Positions 24,755-33,423 of a stretch of DNA of 40,122 nt are shown piece by piece. The DNA lies in NCBI GenBank assembly GCA_022827225.1, contig JAJDTJ010000061.1, positions 1-40,122 of the forward strand. The letters run 5' to 3'. The stretch's first letter is position 1. Each line of letters begins with the position of its first letter. The notes beneath the pieces are model-generated. The model saw only the letters and a list, made by a program, of their open reading frames with translations. It ran no database searches and was not told where the DNA came from. Source of the DNA: Candidatus Poribacteria bacterium (GTDB lineage: Bacteria; Poribacteria; WGA-4E; WGA-3G). Both the position numbers and the translations under genes were made by a program.

Positions 24755-27562
24755 TTATTGTGTTTCATCAGTTTTCGATGTTAAATTATCAAACTGCTGA
24801 AGTTTTTTTTCTATGTCGGTTTTGAGCGCAGTATTATTTTGCTGCTCAGCCAAGTCCAGGGCAGTTTGGTAATCCGCTCTCGCTTCATTAATCCGAAGTC
24901 GGAAAGCCTTCATGTCTCCTCGAGATACGAAAGCACTTGCAGAATCAGGTTCGAGCCGGATAACCTCATTTAGGTCAAGAAGTGCTTCATCAGGCTGGTT
25001 GTTGAACCATTTCGCTGTTGCTCGGCTTTGATAAGTGGGGGCGTAATTCGGGTCAAGGCGAATTGCCATATCATAATCTTCAATGGCACTTTGAAGACAA
25101 AGTCCAATTTTAAGATTGCCACGGTTGTGATAAGCAGCAGCTGAATTCGGATAAAGGCGAATCAACTCGTCATAATCCACAATTGCAGCCTCGTGTTGCC
25201 CTAACATGATCTTTGCCATTGCTCGTCTTCCGTAAGCCTCAGCGCAATCCTGATTTAACTGAATCGCTTGGTCATAATCCTCAATAGCAGCTTCAAAATT
25301 TTCCATTATGAACTTTGTTTCTGCCCTATTTTGATAGTAGGCAGCAACATCTGGGCTTATGCGAATTGCCGCATCAAAGTCAGCGATGGCTTCTTCATAT
25401 TGTTGAAGTTGACACTTCATAACGCCGCGCTCGTTATAGGCCCCAGCATCATTGGGACGTAATTCAATCACCTTGTCATAATCGACGATAGCGGCTTTGT
25501 AGTTGCCAAGAGACCCCCTTGCTGCACCACGATTGTTATAGGCACCCACATAATTGGGGTTTAGGCGGATAGCCTCATCGAAATCGGTAAGGGCTTCACC
25601 AGACTTGTCATGTAAATTCTTTGCAACTCCCCGGTTATTATAAGCGTAAGCATCATCTGGATTTAGGCGAATTATCTCGCTACAGGTAGTAATAACCGAC
25701 TCATATTGTCTAAGTTCAAACTCAACATTCTCTCTATTTTTATAGGCACCAATATAATCGGGGTCCAATTCAATTGCCTTATTGAAATCAATGATAGCGG
25801 CCTCATAGTTGCCCATATCTCGGTTTGTGTTCCCTCGGTTGTTATAGGCCCCGGCATCATTTGGATCCAATTCAATCACTTTATTAAAGTCAGCGATGGA
25901 GGCTTCATAATTGCCAAGATTTCGGTTTGTGTTCCCTCGGTTGTTATAGGCCCCTGCATCATCTGGGTCTAATTCAATTGCTTTATCGTAATCAGCAATT
26001 GCAGCCTCGTAGTCGCTGAGGTCTGCATTTGTGTTTCCACGATTATTGTAAGCACTGGCATAATCAGGTTCCAACTCAATTGCCTTATTGAAGTCAGCAA
26101 TTGCAGCCTCGTAGTTGCCCATAGCTCGATTTGTGTCCCCTCGGTTGTTATAGGCCCCTGCATAATCTGGGTCTAATTCAATCGCTTTATCATAATCTGC
26201 AATCGCAGCCTCATAATTGCCAGTGTCTTTGTTTGTACTTCCGCGATTGTTATAGTATTGGGCATCGTCTGGATTCAATCGGATCGCCTCATTTAGGTCA
26301 GCAAGGGCCTTCTCGTGGTTGCGGAGGGCTAAATTTGTGATTCCACGATTGTTATAGATCTCAGCATGGTCTGGTTCCAATCGAAGAGCTTCGTTAAAAT
26401 CAGCGAGCGCATCTTGATATTTCCCAAGGAAATGTTTTGTTGATCCTCGGTTCTTATAAAAACCAGCGTTGTCGGGTTTCAACCGAATGGCTTTGTTAAG
26501 GTCATCAAGGGCTCCCTTGTATTCCCCAAGTAAGTTCTTAGTTGCACCACGGTTCCCATAGGCTCCATCATAATCGGGTTTTAATTGAATCGCTTTGTTA
26601 TAATCCGCTATAGCATCTTGATATTTCTTAAGATGTAACTTTATACCTCCTTGGGTATTGTAGGCTTCGGCATAGTCAGGTTTCAGTCGAATTGCCTCGT
26701 CACAATCGGCAAGTGCATCTTGATACCTTTCAAGAAGCTGTTTTATCAGAGCACGGTTATTGTAGGCTTCAGCATAATCAGGTTTCAGTCGAATTGCTTC
26801 GTCACAATCAGCAACCGCCTCCTGATACCTTTCGAGCATAAATTTTACCATCCCTCTACCGTTGTAAATTTCGGCGTAATCTGGTTTCAAATCAAGTGCT
26901 TTGTCTAAGGCAGCGAGTGCCTCTATTCCCATACGTTTATTGATGTAGAAAAAACCTACAGATCCCCAGGCTTGAACTGCTAAAGCTTTATCGTTTCCTT
27001 CCGCTATGTTAGCAATAGAACGCCACTTTTCAATCGCCTCCTCAATTTTTTCGGCCCGCTGCAACACGTAAGCGTCTGCTACGGCTTTGTCTATGAGAGG
27101 AGCTCTAGAATTCCGTTCAATAGCCTTGATGTAGCCCTCAACTTCACTAGCATTCTCGGGCTTGCTTACTTCTTCACTCGTCAATTCCAAAGGGGGTTTG
27201 GATCGTCTAAGCATAAGGAACGCAATAACAACACTAAGGAATGCAATAATAACACTACAGAACCCGATAATAACGTTAAGGAGTGTGCCGACGTTGATTG
27301 TAGGATCAAGACGGATACCTCCCAATATACGAATATCATTTGGTACTTCTCCATCTATTGCATCCTTCGGAGATTGTGTTTGCTGATTAACAGGATCCTG
27401 CGGCGTTTGCTGCGATGCTTTCCCTTTTGATGCATCCTTCGGAACTTGCGTTTGCTGAGTTGCAGATCCCGTTGAGTCCTGTGCAGACAGTATCATCAAC
27501 TCTCCAGCACACATCACACCTAATACCAATACAACCACCATAATCCCAATTTTTGTATCCAT
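24755..27562 (-). CDS. Membrane-anchored protein with about 21 TPR repeats
   Basis: A 935-residue protein. A hydrophobic N-terminus (about 5-26) looks like a signal or anchor. A Gln/Pro-rich linker (28-75) carries QQTQVPKDA and QQTQSPKDA. A membrane segment spans about 92-118 and is followed by RRSK, suggesting the rest faces the cytoplasm. From about residue 197 to 910 I count 21 repeats of 34 residues of the pattern AYNNRGxxxxxxGxYxxAIxDxxxAIxLxPD. Such arrays bind proteins. Five central repeats are nearly identical, also at DNA level. The ATG overlaps the stop of the restriction-modification gene (TAATG), with AGGAGG 7 nt upstream, so the two are translationally coupled. No enzymatic domain is seen. 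Confidence 0.9.
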   Translation of the reverse strand: MDTKIGIMVVVLVLGVMCAGELMILSAQDSTGSATQQTQVPKDASKGKASQQTPQDPVNQQTQSPKDAIDGEVPNDIRILGGIRLDPTINVGTLLNVIIGFCSVIIAFLSVVIAFLMLRRSKPPLELTSEEVSKPENASEVEGYIKAIERNSRAPLIDKAVADAYVLQRAEKIEEAIEKWRSIANIAEGNDKALAVQAWGSVGFFYINKRMGIEALAALDKALDLKPDYAEIYNGRGMVKFMLERYQEAVADCDEAIRLKPDYAEAYNNRALIKQLLERYQDALADCDEAIRLKPDYAEAYNTQGGIKLHLKKYQDAIADYNKAIQLKPDYDGAYGNRGATKNLLGEYKGALDDLNKAIRLKPDNAGFYKNRGSTKHFLGKYQDALADFNEALRLEPDHAEIYNNRGITNLALRNHEKALADLNEAIRLNPDDAQYYNNRGSTNKDTGNYEAAIADYDKAIELDPDYAGAYNNRGDTNRAMGNYEAAIADFNKAIELEPDYASAYNNRGNTNADLSDYEAAIADYDKAIELDPDDAGAYNNRGNTNRNLGNYEASIADFNKVIELDPNDAGAYNNRGNTNRDMGNYEAAIIDFNKAIELDPDYIGAYKNRENVEFELRQYESVITTCSEIIRLNPDDAYAYNNRGVAKNLHDKSGEALTDFDEAIRLNPNYVGAYNNRGAARGSLGNYKAAIVDYDKVIELRPNDAGAYNERGVMKCQLQQYEEAIADFDAAIRISPDVAAYYQNRAETKFIMENFEAAIEDYDQAIQLNQDCAEAYGRRAMAKIMLGQHEAAIVDYDELIRLYPNSAAAYHNRGNLKIGLCLQSAIEDYDMAIRLDPNYAPTYQSRATAKWFNNQPDEALLDLNEVIRLEPDSASAFVSRGDMKAFRLRINEARADYQTALDLAEQQNNTALKTDIEKKLQQFDNLTSKTDETQ
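25751..26260. repeat. Array of near-identical 102-bp units within the TPR gene
   Basis: Five consecutive TPR codon blocks (repeats 8-12) share long identical tracts such as CCTCGGTTGTTATAGGCCCC on the plus strand. The flanking repeats are more divergent, so this centre was probably amplified recently. Confidence 0.7.
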
Positions 27563-30500
27563 TATGATGCCTCCTCAGTGATTTCTAATTTCGACAACTT
27601 CTCAACAATCCGCACCGTTTCCAAACTCAAGCTGATGACCTTCCGAATCAGATCTACGATGTAGGTTTCATCATCTGCGCGGTTTGGGTCGTTTATGATG
27701 CCGCTCCGTTTGTCTGTTTTGATACGATACTGGTCTACCACCCACTCCAATGCTGCGCGGTTGCCTAACCGATACTGTAACGCCTCGGCAGGGATACCCG
27801 CTAAGGTCAAGAAATCGTTGTATTTTATCTGTGTTTTGTCTTTAGAGAATTTCATCTGTGCTACACGCCAATCCAAGGGCATATCCGGTGCTTCAATCAG
27901 GTTCAACTTATACTGCGGTTGGTCTTCGTAGTGGACGTGGATGTCTGCCAATCGCCTTCCTGCCTCAACAAATTCCCAAAATTCGGGAGCAAACGGAATA
28001 TGGGGCAGATCCCGTTTGAGGTTCACTTGATACCGTTCCCGATATGTCGGATGATGCAGGAGCGCGTAAGTATAGTGGAAAATGTCCCATTGGGTGATGT
28101 TCGCGTCTTTGTAATGTTCGCGGAATCGTGCCAATGCCCAATCTGTGATGTTTTCCTGCCGGTTTGAACCGTCTTCATCGTAGATGTAGAAAGGAAAACA
28201 TTGCCCGGCTGAGCCAAAGCCGCCTGTCATAATATGTTCAGAGAGGCAATTGGTCATGAGCGAAGTAAATGGTTTTTCTCGCGATCTATTGACACAGATC
28301 ACCCGATTCTCCGCTTCAGTTTCAGGCGTGGGGAAGATTGATGGAAACACATATACGACATCATTGAGAATTCTGTCAAAGAAAATATTACTTTTCGCGA
28401 AAGGACGGTGGAGACAGGTTCTCACTTTGCGTTCGTCGTATTCAGCAATTCTACCTGTCCGCATTTTTGCCTTTAAGTCGCGGCTCCAACTAATTTTCAC
28501 ATCGTCATACTCTGCAAAGTCGTCAATGTTTATGCCTGATTTGTCCGTTATTCCTTGCCATTTAAACACCTGCGTATTATAGAATTCCATCATTCGTTGG
28601 ACGTTTATCGCCAGTGTATCTCGGTCAAAGTTGATTGCCCATGCATCCCGATTCGTCTTCACTCCGCTACTGAATTGGTGGAAAATCACACCTGAAATCT
28701 CACCTTTTTCTGTTTTTGCTTGTTTACTTCCCATCGGCACGAAGGTCTCAAAATCTTCGCGCAGTCCTTCGGTGAGCCAGGTATGGCGAGCGTCGGGTTG
28801 AATAGAATTCCAATTGATATTGCCGATGTGTTCGCACGCGTCCAGAAATCCAAACGTCGCCTCTTTAGACATCTCCGTGGTCTCACCGTTATAAAAAATG
28901 TCGGCAGGCCCCTCACTCTCTTGGTGCTTTTTCACAAACAGATTAATACTCACACCTACCTGAATGTCAAAAACATTAGAATCCCCGGCGTGACCTTTAC
29001 GGATATTGCCACCCAAATCCAGCAGATAGATCGCATCACACGCATCGGAGAGATGTTTCCGCATGCCATCGAACGCCTGACCGTCGATAAAGTTGTGGTT
29101 CGTCACAAACGCCACGATTCCATCTGTCTCAATCCTATTCAATGCCCAGTGAATCGCTTTAACATACGGATCATAAAGCGCGGTTTTGTTCGTTGCAGTG
29201 GAGGCTTGAACGTACGTCTCCTGAATTTGTTTATCCAACTCAGGATACTTACGGTTCTTATTGGCATCGTTTTCGTCCATTTGCCGCGCGTTGTAAGGCG
29301 GATTCCCAATAACGACAAACATCTCTGTCTGCTTCTGTTTGTCAACCCGCCGCGTATTCTCTGGCACGAACAAGGACAGCTGACGCTCCGTTGTCAAGTC
29401 GAATGTATCCACAAGGCAGAGGTTATCGAAAGGCTGGTACTGGTTTGTGGCAACATAAAACTCATGCTCAATATTCATGCTCGCGATGTAGTAAGGCATC
29501 AGCAACACCTCATTGCAGTGGAGTTCATCGCTGTATTTCGCCTTGAGTGCGGTTTTATCAATCTCTTGGACAAGCCGCACGATGAAGTTACCGGTGCCGA
29601 CAAAGGGATCAATGATATGAACGCCCGTATCCGAGAGTGAACGTCCGAACTCGGTTGCGAGTAGATGTGAGACGCTTTTCACCATAAAATTAACGATCGG
29701 CTGCGGTGTGTAGACGATGCCGTGTGTATCGGCGACCTTGACAGAGAAACCTTGAAAAAACTGCTCGTACACAGTATTGAGGAAATGTTGTTTCTGCGAG
29801 AAGTCTATAAAGGTTGCAGCGGCGCGTTCAATCGCGCCGTAGAAGGGATTGAGTTCTCGGAGAAACTCGGAACGGTTGTAAGCTTGCCATGTGAGTGCGT
29901 CAATCACATTTTCAATTTCGCGTGCGATAATATTTCGGCGAGTGAAATCGGGGTTGTCAAAAACGGTGCGGAAAATCCGCTCGGTTAAGAGATGTTGGAT
30001 AAGCATCTCCTCCACAGCAGACTTTGAGAGATTGGGATTAATCGCTGCTTGACAGTGGCGATAGAAGTCCGCGAATGCTTCTTGAAACCGTGCGTTGGTT
30101 ACCTCTTCGTTTTGAATTAGTTTCGCTGCACGTTCTCCAAGTGCTGGTACTTTGTCTTTAAATTCAACAGCGGCGCGTTCCCAGTTAGCAACGTCCGCCT
30201 GCTCATAACTGAAGAAGGCGTAAAGTACCCGAATAAACGCCTCCGCGTCAGCGATACCGACATCCATGACCTCTTGTCCATCTTGGTAGAGAATGGCGCG
30301 TTCTTGCGTTGTAAAGAGTATATTATCCTGCGGGTAGCCTCTGTCGAATTTCTGTCTAACCGCTGTAACGAGATTATCGTGGAGGTCTTTCGCTTCCCAA
30401 TAGCCGCGTGGCAAGCCGAAAACATCATCTGTGAGCATGCCATCGACGTAAATTGTGGTATTTTGTGGTGTTCGTAGCGGTTTTTCACAGATAAGCGTTA

Positions 30501-30645
30501 GATCTTTTTGTCTTGCATAATGTTGGAGGAGCGTTGCGAAGGCGAGTCGAATTTCGGTTTCATTTGTTGAGCCGAGGCTCTCGTATTGTTTGAGTTCTGC
30601 ATAAAAAGTTTGTATTGCTTTATGTGTGGGTTTGATGTTTGGCAT
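27562..30645 (-). CDS. Type ISP/IIG-like restriction-modification protein lacking the helicase
   Basis: A 1027-residue single-chain protein. The N-terminus has a PD-(D/E)xK nuclease pattern: Glu31 (NETEIR), Asp68 (IYVDGM), then Glu84 and Lys86 (GYWEAKD). A helical coupler follows. The adenine methyltransferase core shows VYTPQPIV (311-318, motif X), DPFVGTGNF (346-354, motif I, binds S-adenosylmethionine) and NPPY (448-451, motif IV). The C-terminal half resembles the type ISP target-recognition domain. Type ISP enzymes have a helicase between nuclease and methylase; none is present here, and the protein is about 500 residues shorter than those. It probably methylates and cuts at one DNA site. 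A TTGCAA/TATAAT promoter precedes it, and the TPR gene is coupled behind it. Confidence 0.85.
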   Translation of the reverse strand: MPNIKPTHKAIQTFYAELKQYESLGSTNETEIRLAFATLLQHYARQKDLTLICEKPLRTPQNTTIYVDGMLTDDVFGLPRGYWEAKDLHDNLVTAVRQKFDRGYPQDNILFTTQERAILYQDGQEVMDVGIADAEAFIRVLYAFFSYEQADVANWERAAVEFKDKVPALGERAAKLIQNEEVTNARFQEAFADFYRHCQAAINPNLSKSAVEEMLIQHLLTERIFRTVFDNPDFTRRNIIAREIENVIDALTWQAYNRSEFLRELNPFYGAIERAAATFIDFSQKQHFLNTVYEQFFQGFSVKVADTHGIVYTPQPIVNFMVKSVSHLLATEFGRSLSDTGVHIIDPFVGTGNFIVRLVQEIDKTALKAKYSDELHCNEVLLMPYYIASMNIEHEFYVATNQYQPFDNLCLVDTFDLTTERQLSLFVPENTRRVDKQKQTEMFVVIGNPPYNARQMDENDANKNRKYPELDKQIQETYVQASTATNKTALYDPYVKAIHWALNRIETDGIVAFVTNHNFIDGQAFDGMRKHLSDACDAIYLLDLGGNIRKGHAGDSNVFDIQVGVSINLFVKKHQESEGPADIFYNGETTEMSKEATFGFLDACEHIGNINWNSIQPDARHTWLTEGLREDFETFVPMGSKQAKTEKGEISGVIFHQFSSGVKTNRDAWAINFDRDTLAINVQRMMEFYNTQVFKWQGITDKSGINIDDFAEYDDVKISWSRDLKAKMRTGRIAEYDERKVRTCLHRPFAKSNIFFDRILNDVVYVFPSIFPTPETEAENRVICVNRSREKPFTSLMTNCLSEHIMTGGFGSAGQCFPFYIYDEDGSNRQENITDWALARFREHYKDANITQWDIFHYTYALLHHPTYRERYQVNLKRDLPHIPFAPEFWEFVEAGRRLADIHVHYEDQPQYKLNLIEAPDMPLDWRVAQMKFSKDKTQIKYNDFLTLAGIPAEALQYRLGNRAALEWVVDQYRIKTDKRSGIINDPNRADDETYIVDLIRKVISLSLETVRIVEKLSKLEITEEAS

Positions 30646-30684
30646 CCGTGTGTTAGCTCCCTAATCCATCAATTTATGTGAAGT

Positions 30685-30713
30685 ATTATACACAAATCCA
30701 CAATAGGTTGCAA
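30685..30713 (-). promoter_or_regulatory. Promoter of the restriction-modification/TPR operon
   Basis: On the minus strand TTGCAA (30708-30713), a 17-nt spacer, TATAAT (30685-30690). Transcription should start near 30678, about 33 nt before the ATG at 30645. Confidence 0.7.
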
Positions 30714-30746
30714 GAGAAAAATTGCGGATTTTGACATAATAATCGT

Positions 30747-30775
30747 TTGACAGAAAATCGTTTTTGTAGTATAAT
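30747..30775 (+). promoter_or_regulatory. Perfect consensus sigma70-type promoter upstream of popT
   Basis: TTGACA, a 17-nt spacer, TATAAT. Transcription should start near 30782, only about 5 nt before the ATG of the short ORF at 30787 and about 180 nt before popT. Confidence 0.8.
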
Positions 30776-30786
30776 AATTCAGAAAT

Positions 30787-30903
30787 ATGAAAATATGTCT
30801 GCTGCTACCGGTTTACAACGAATCCAAAACAATCTGTGCTTGCGTGGGAGACAGTGAATTGACTTCACAAATTGAACCCGCTCTCAATGTTGAAAGCGGT
30901 TGA
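30787..30903 (+). pseudogene. Short ORF resembling the N-terminus of a family 2 glycosyltransferase
   Basis: A 38-residue ORF that begins MKICLLLPVYNESKTI, the typical start of GT-A fold family 2 glycosyltransferases (polyprenol-phosphate sugar transferases). It then loses similarity and stops. It is probably a remnant of a deleted gene, but its position directly behind a consensus promoter and before two hairpins also allows a leader-peptide role. Confidence 0.4.
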
Positions 30904-30942
30904 AATTAACCGGGAACCGTTGTGGAACGTAATGGAACAACG
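30878..30942 (+). promoter_or_regulatory. Two hairpins in the popT leader
   Basis: Hairpin 1: CCGCT-C-TCAA, TG, TTGA-A-AGCGG (30878-30899), overlapping the end of the short ORF. Hairpin 2: CGTTGT with ACAACG (30918-30942), loop of 13 nt. Neither is followed by a T-tract. They could modulate access to popT, which lacks a visible ribosome site. Confidence 0.45.
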
Positions 30943-30965
30943 TCTGGGTGTCAATAAATTAAAAA

Positions 30966-31997
30966 ATGAATTCACTTCGGATTTTTGTTAACGGCTTTCT
31001 GATAGGTATTGCCAATATTATCCCCGGTATGAGTGGCGGGACGCTTGCACTCGTTTTAGGCATTTACGAACGGCTCATCGGTGCCTTACGATGTATCGGA
31101 CTTTCAACAGTAAAAAGATTGCTTGGTGCCCTAAGATTTAAGCGGCAAGCCTTGAGGGAAGCGGAAGCCGAACTTCGCCGCATCGACTTCGGGTTTCTTG
31201 CACTCTTGGGTATCGGCGCGATCGCTGCGCTGCTGCTCACGTCAAAACTAATTGTCTACCTACTAAACGATCACCACGACGCAACCTACGGTTTTTTTAG
31301 CGGACTGATCTTGACATCTATTCTCATACCGGCGCGAATGCTAAAAGGGTTCGGTTGGAAGGAGACGTTGGTTCTGTTAATCGCCGTTGCTTTAATATTA
31401 GGCTTATCGGTCGGTATGGCTGAAAAGCAGTTAGAACGGGTCGCTTATAAAACCGGGAACGAGGTGGCGATAGATGAAACTATCGGACGCGCAACGCAGT
31501 TCCCGACGTACTGGGAACTCGGTCTCTTTTTCGGAAGCGGTGCCTTGGCGGTCTCAGCAATGATCTTGCCCGGCATCAGCGGTTCGTTTCTGATGCTTGC
31601 GCTCGGTGTCTACTTTCCGCTTCTAACAGCTATAAATTCGCTTGTCGAAGGTGTGCCAGGGCTTCTGAAAGGAACCATAACCGAAGCGATGGTAGCAGGG
31701 ATCTTGATACTCACGTGCGCTGCGTTCGGATGTCTATTCGGACTTCTCGCATTCACACGGTTGCTTAACTATCTCTTGGAACGCTATCGGAATCTTACAA
31801 TCGCGTTTCTCATCGGGTTGATGGTGGGTTCACTTTACGGATTGTGGCCCTTTCGGGAATTTGAAATGGGGGTCGATGGAGAACGAATAGATACCGCTCA
31901 CATCTTACCGCAACTTGACGTGAACCTGCTCATTGCTGTCGCGGCTTTTCTTGTCGGTTGTGCGGTAATTTTTCTTTTCGCTCGTTTAGAGAATTAG
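30966..31997 (+). CDS. popT: DUF368 polyprenyl-phosphate translocase PopT
   Basis: A 343-residue multi-pass membrane protein. It has the duplicated DUF368 signature ANIIPGMSGGT (16-26) and AMILPGISGSF (about 198-208), which suggests an internal inverted repeat, with several hydrophobic segments around each. Members have been shown to recycle undecaprenyl phosphate across the cytoplasmic membrane for cell-wall synthesis. The glycosyltransferase-like remnant upstream fits a polyprenyl-phosphate theme. No Shine-Dalgarno sequence is visible before the ATG. The hydrophilic loop after the first signature is rich in Arg and Glu (about 58-72). It is followed by a small gene 52 nt downstream. Confidence 0.9.
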   Translation: MNSLRIFVNGFLIGIANIIPGMSGGTLALVLGIYERLIGALRCIGLSTVKRLLGALRFKRQALREAEAELRRIDFGFLALLGIGAIAALLLTSKLIVYLLNDHHDATYGFFSGLILTSILIPARMLKGFGWKETLVLLIAVALILGLSVGMAEKQLERVAYKTGNEVAIDETIGRATQFPTYWELGLFFGSGALAVSAMILPGISGSFLMLALGVYFPLLTAINSLVEGVPGLLKGTITEAMVAGILILTCAAFGCLFGLLAFTRLLNYLLERYRNLTIAFLIGLMVGSLYGLWPFREFEMGVDGERIDTAHILPQLDVNLLIAVAAFLVGCAVIFLFARLEN

Positions 31998-32049
31998 AGA
32001 ACCTCCCGCTTACGGAGCAATAGTTATCAGTAATAAAAGAGGTGTGATT

Positions 32050-32337
32050 ATGGAAGATGATTATGGTCATGACTTTGAAATTGCAGAGTTTGGCGAGATG
32101 GCGGAATCTAAAGAATTTAGGCATTGTACGACATTTTCGGGTGAACCTGCGATAATAGTCGATTCTCGTGTTCCGAATCCGAATAGGCCTTATCCGGTGT
32201 CTTTTGTTGAGGCTGTTCGCGATAAAGAGAGCGAATTTTCAAAGTGGTGTCGTGATTTCGGTATTTCTAAGAGTTACGCGACTTATAAGGCGTGGTGTCG
32301 CGAGGTAGGCATTTTCATCGATTATAAATCGAGGTGA
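32050..32337 (+). CDS. Small hypothetical protein
   Basis: A 95-residue protein with an acidic N-terminus (MEDDYGHDFEIAEFGEMAE) and a basic, aromatic C-terminus (FSKWCRDFGISKSYATYKAWCREVG). The two CR pairs (WCRDFG, WCREVG) suggest a small internal repeat. No family was recognised. The ATG has AGAGG 7 nt upstream; a GTG two codons earlier is less likely. It lies between popT and nadK in the same direction (52-nt gap before, 58-nt gap after), so it is probably part of the same transcript. It may bind nucleic acid given the basic C-terminus, but this is a guess. Confidence 0.65.
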   Translation: MEDDYGHDFEIAEFGEMAESKEFRHCTTFSGEPAIIVDSRVPNPNRPYPVSFVEAVRDKESEFSKWCRDFGISKSYATYKAWCREVGIFIDYKSR

Positions 32338-32395
32338 GATGTGGAATTAACGTCGCACTGATGATGGCTGCGTGCTATTCCACGTGACGAGCGAG

Positions 32396-33274
32396 ATGAA
32401 AAAAATAAGAACCGTCGGTTTTTTTGTCAATACTACCAAAGCGAACGCGGCAGGTATCGTTGAAGGCGTGTCGGCATGGCTTGAGGAACGCGGCATTGTT
32501 CCGCTGCTACCAGAAGAACAGGCGGTTGAATTAGGGCATCTCCAAACCGGTATCTCCAGAGCAGAGATGGTTAAACGAGCCGATATGCTGCTTGTACTTG
32601 GTGGGGATGGAACACTGCTGAGCGCAGCACACACACCGCAAATTGAGAATGTGCCTATATTGGCGATTAACATCGGGACGCTCGGTTTTTTGACGGATGC
32701 CTCGCTTGATGAACTCTACCCGACTTTGAAAGCGACCTTAGCAGGCGACTATCGGATAGAACATCGGATGATGTTAGAAGTCGTTGTGGGCAGAGATGGG
32801 TTCCAACAACCGTTTCGTGCCTTCGCACTCAACGATGTTGTTATTCGACATTACACGCGTCTTATTGAATTGGATGCCTATGTTGATGGCGAACTTTTTA
32901 TACCGTACAATGCTGATGGACTGATCATTGCGACGCCGAGCGGGTCCACTGGATACTCGCTCTCTTGTGCTGGCACTATCGTCGCGCCACAATTGGAGGC
33001 GATTCTGCTAACGCCTATCGCGCCGCATAGTTTAACGGTGCGTCCGTTTATCGCCGATGGCGATGCCGAGATAACTGTCAAGATGCGTGCCGCCTATAAG
33101 CACGTCGATGTTTTTGTGGATGGACAACGTGAAACACACAGTCTCGCAGCAGGTTCGGTCATAAAAGTAGAGAAAGCGGAACGGACAATTCAACTGATCC
33201 GTTCACAACACCACAGTTACTATAGAGCCTTGCGTGAAAAGCTGATGTTAGGTGAAGGCATCAAACGCGCCTGA
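32396..33274 (+). CDS. nadK: NAD kinase
   Basis: A 292-residue NAD kinase, which phosphorylates NAD to NADP. GGDGT (69-73) holds the catalytic Asp and binds nucleotide; NIGTLGFL, LNDVVIRH and TPSGSTGYSLSCAG are the further family motifs in the expected order. The length is typical. The frame is open from a GTG at 32372, but the ATG at 32396 puts the fold (KKIRTVGFFVN) at the N-terminus as usual; the ribosome site is weak in both cases. In several bacteria nadK and recN are neighbours, and recN is next here (149-nt gap). Confidence 0.95.
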   Translation: MKKIRTVGFFVNTTKANAAGIVEGVSAWLEERGIVPLLPEEQAVELGHLQTGISRAEMVKRADMLLVLGGDGTLLSAAHTPQIENVPILAINIGTLGFLTDASLDELYPTLKATLAGDYRIEHRMMLEVVVGRDGFQQPFRAFALNDVVIRHYTRLIELDAYVDGELFIPYNADGLIIATPSGSTGYSLSCAGTIVAPQLEAILLTPIAPHSLTVRPFIADGDAEITVKMRAAYKHVDVFVDGQRETHSLAAGSVIKVEKAERTIQLIRSQHHSYYRALREKLMLGEGIKRA

Positions 33275-33423
33275 CAGGATTCTCCGTCAGCCAAAGTTTG
33301 TAAGCCTAACCGAAAGCTTAAGCCATCCCCCCGTTACTGGAAGGAGGGGCGGGGAACCGGATATACGGATGGGATTATTTTTGCTACATACTTCCTGAAC
33401 GAGCCGTAAGGAACGTTAAAAAA

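Larger units (their letters stand above)
30646..30965. other. Divergent regulatory region: two promoters, short ORF, structured leader
   Basis: 320 nt between the restriction-modification gene and popT. Two back-to-back promoters have -35 boxes 33 nt apart (30685-30713 minus, 30747-30775 plus). The plus transcript covers a 38-codon ORF (30787-30903) and two hairpins (30878-30899 and 30918-30942) before popT. Confidence 0.7.

Noticed and set aside
25751..26260. The 102-bp repeats as a CRISPR-like array
   Set aside because: They are in-frame TPR codons without spacers and continue the protein repeat period of 34 residues.
28720..29640. A 306-codon open frame on the plus strand
   Set aside because: It lies wholly antisense to the restriction-modification gene, has no family motif, and its composition mirrors the real gene.
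33320..33365. C-run and G-run tract after nadK as a terminator
   Set aside because: The arms pair poorly and no T-tract follows; I could not define a stem.
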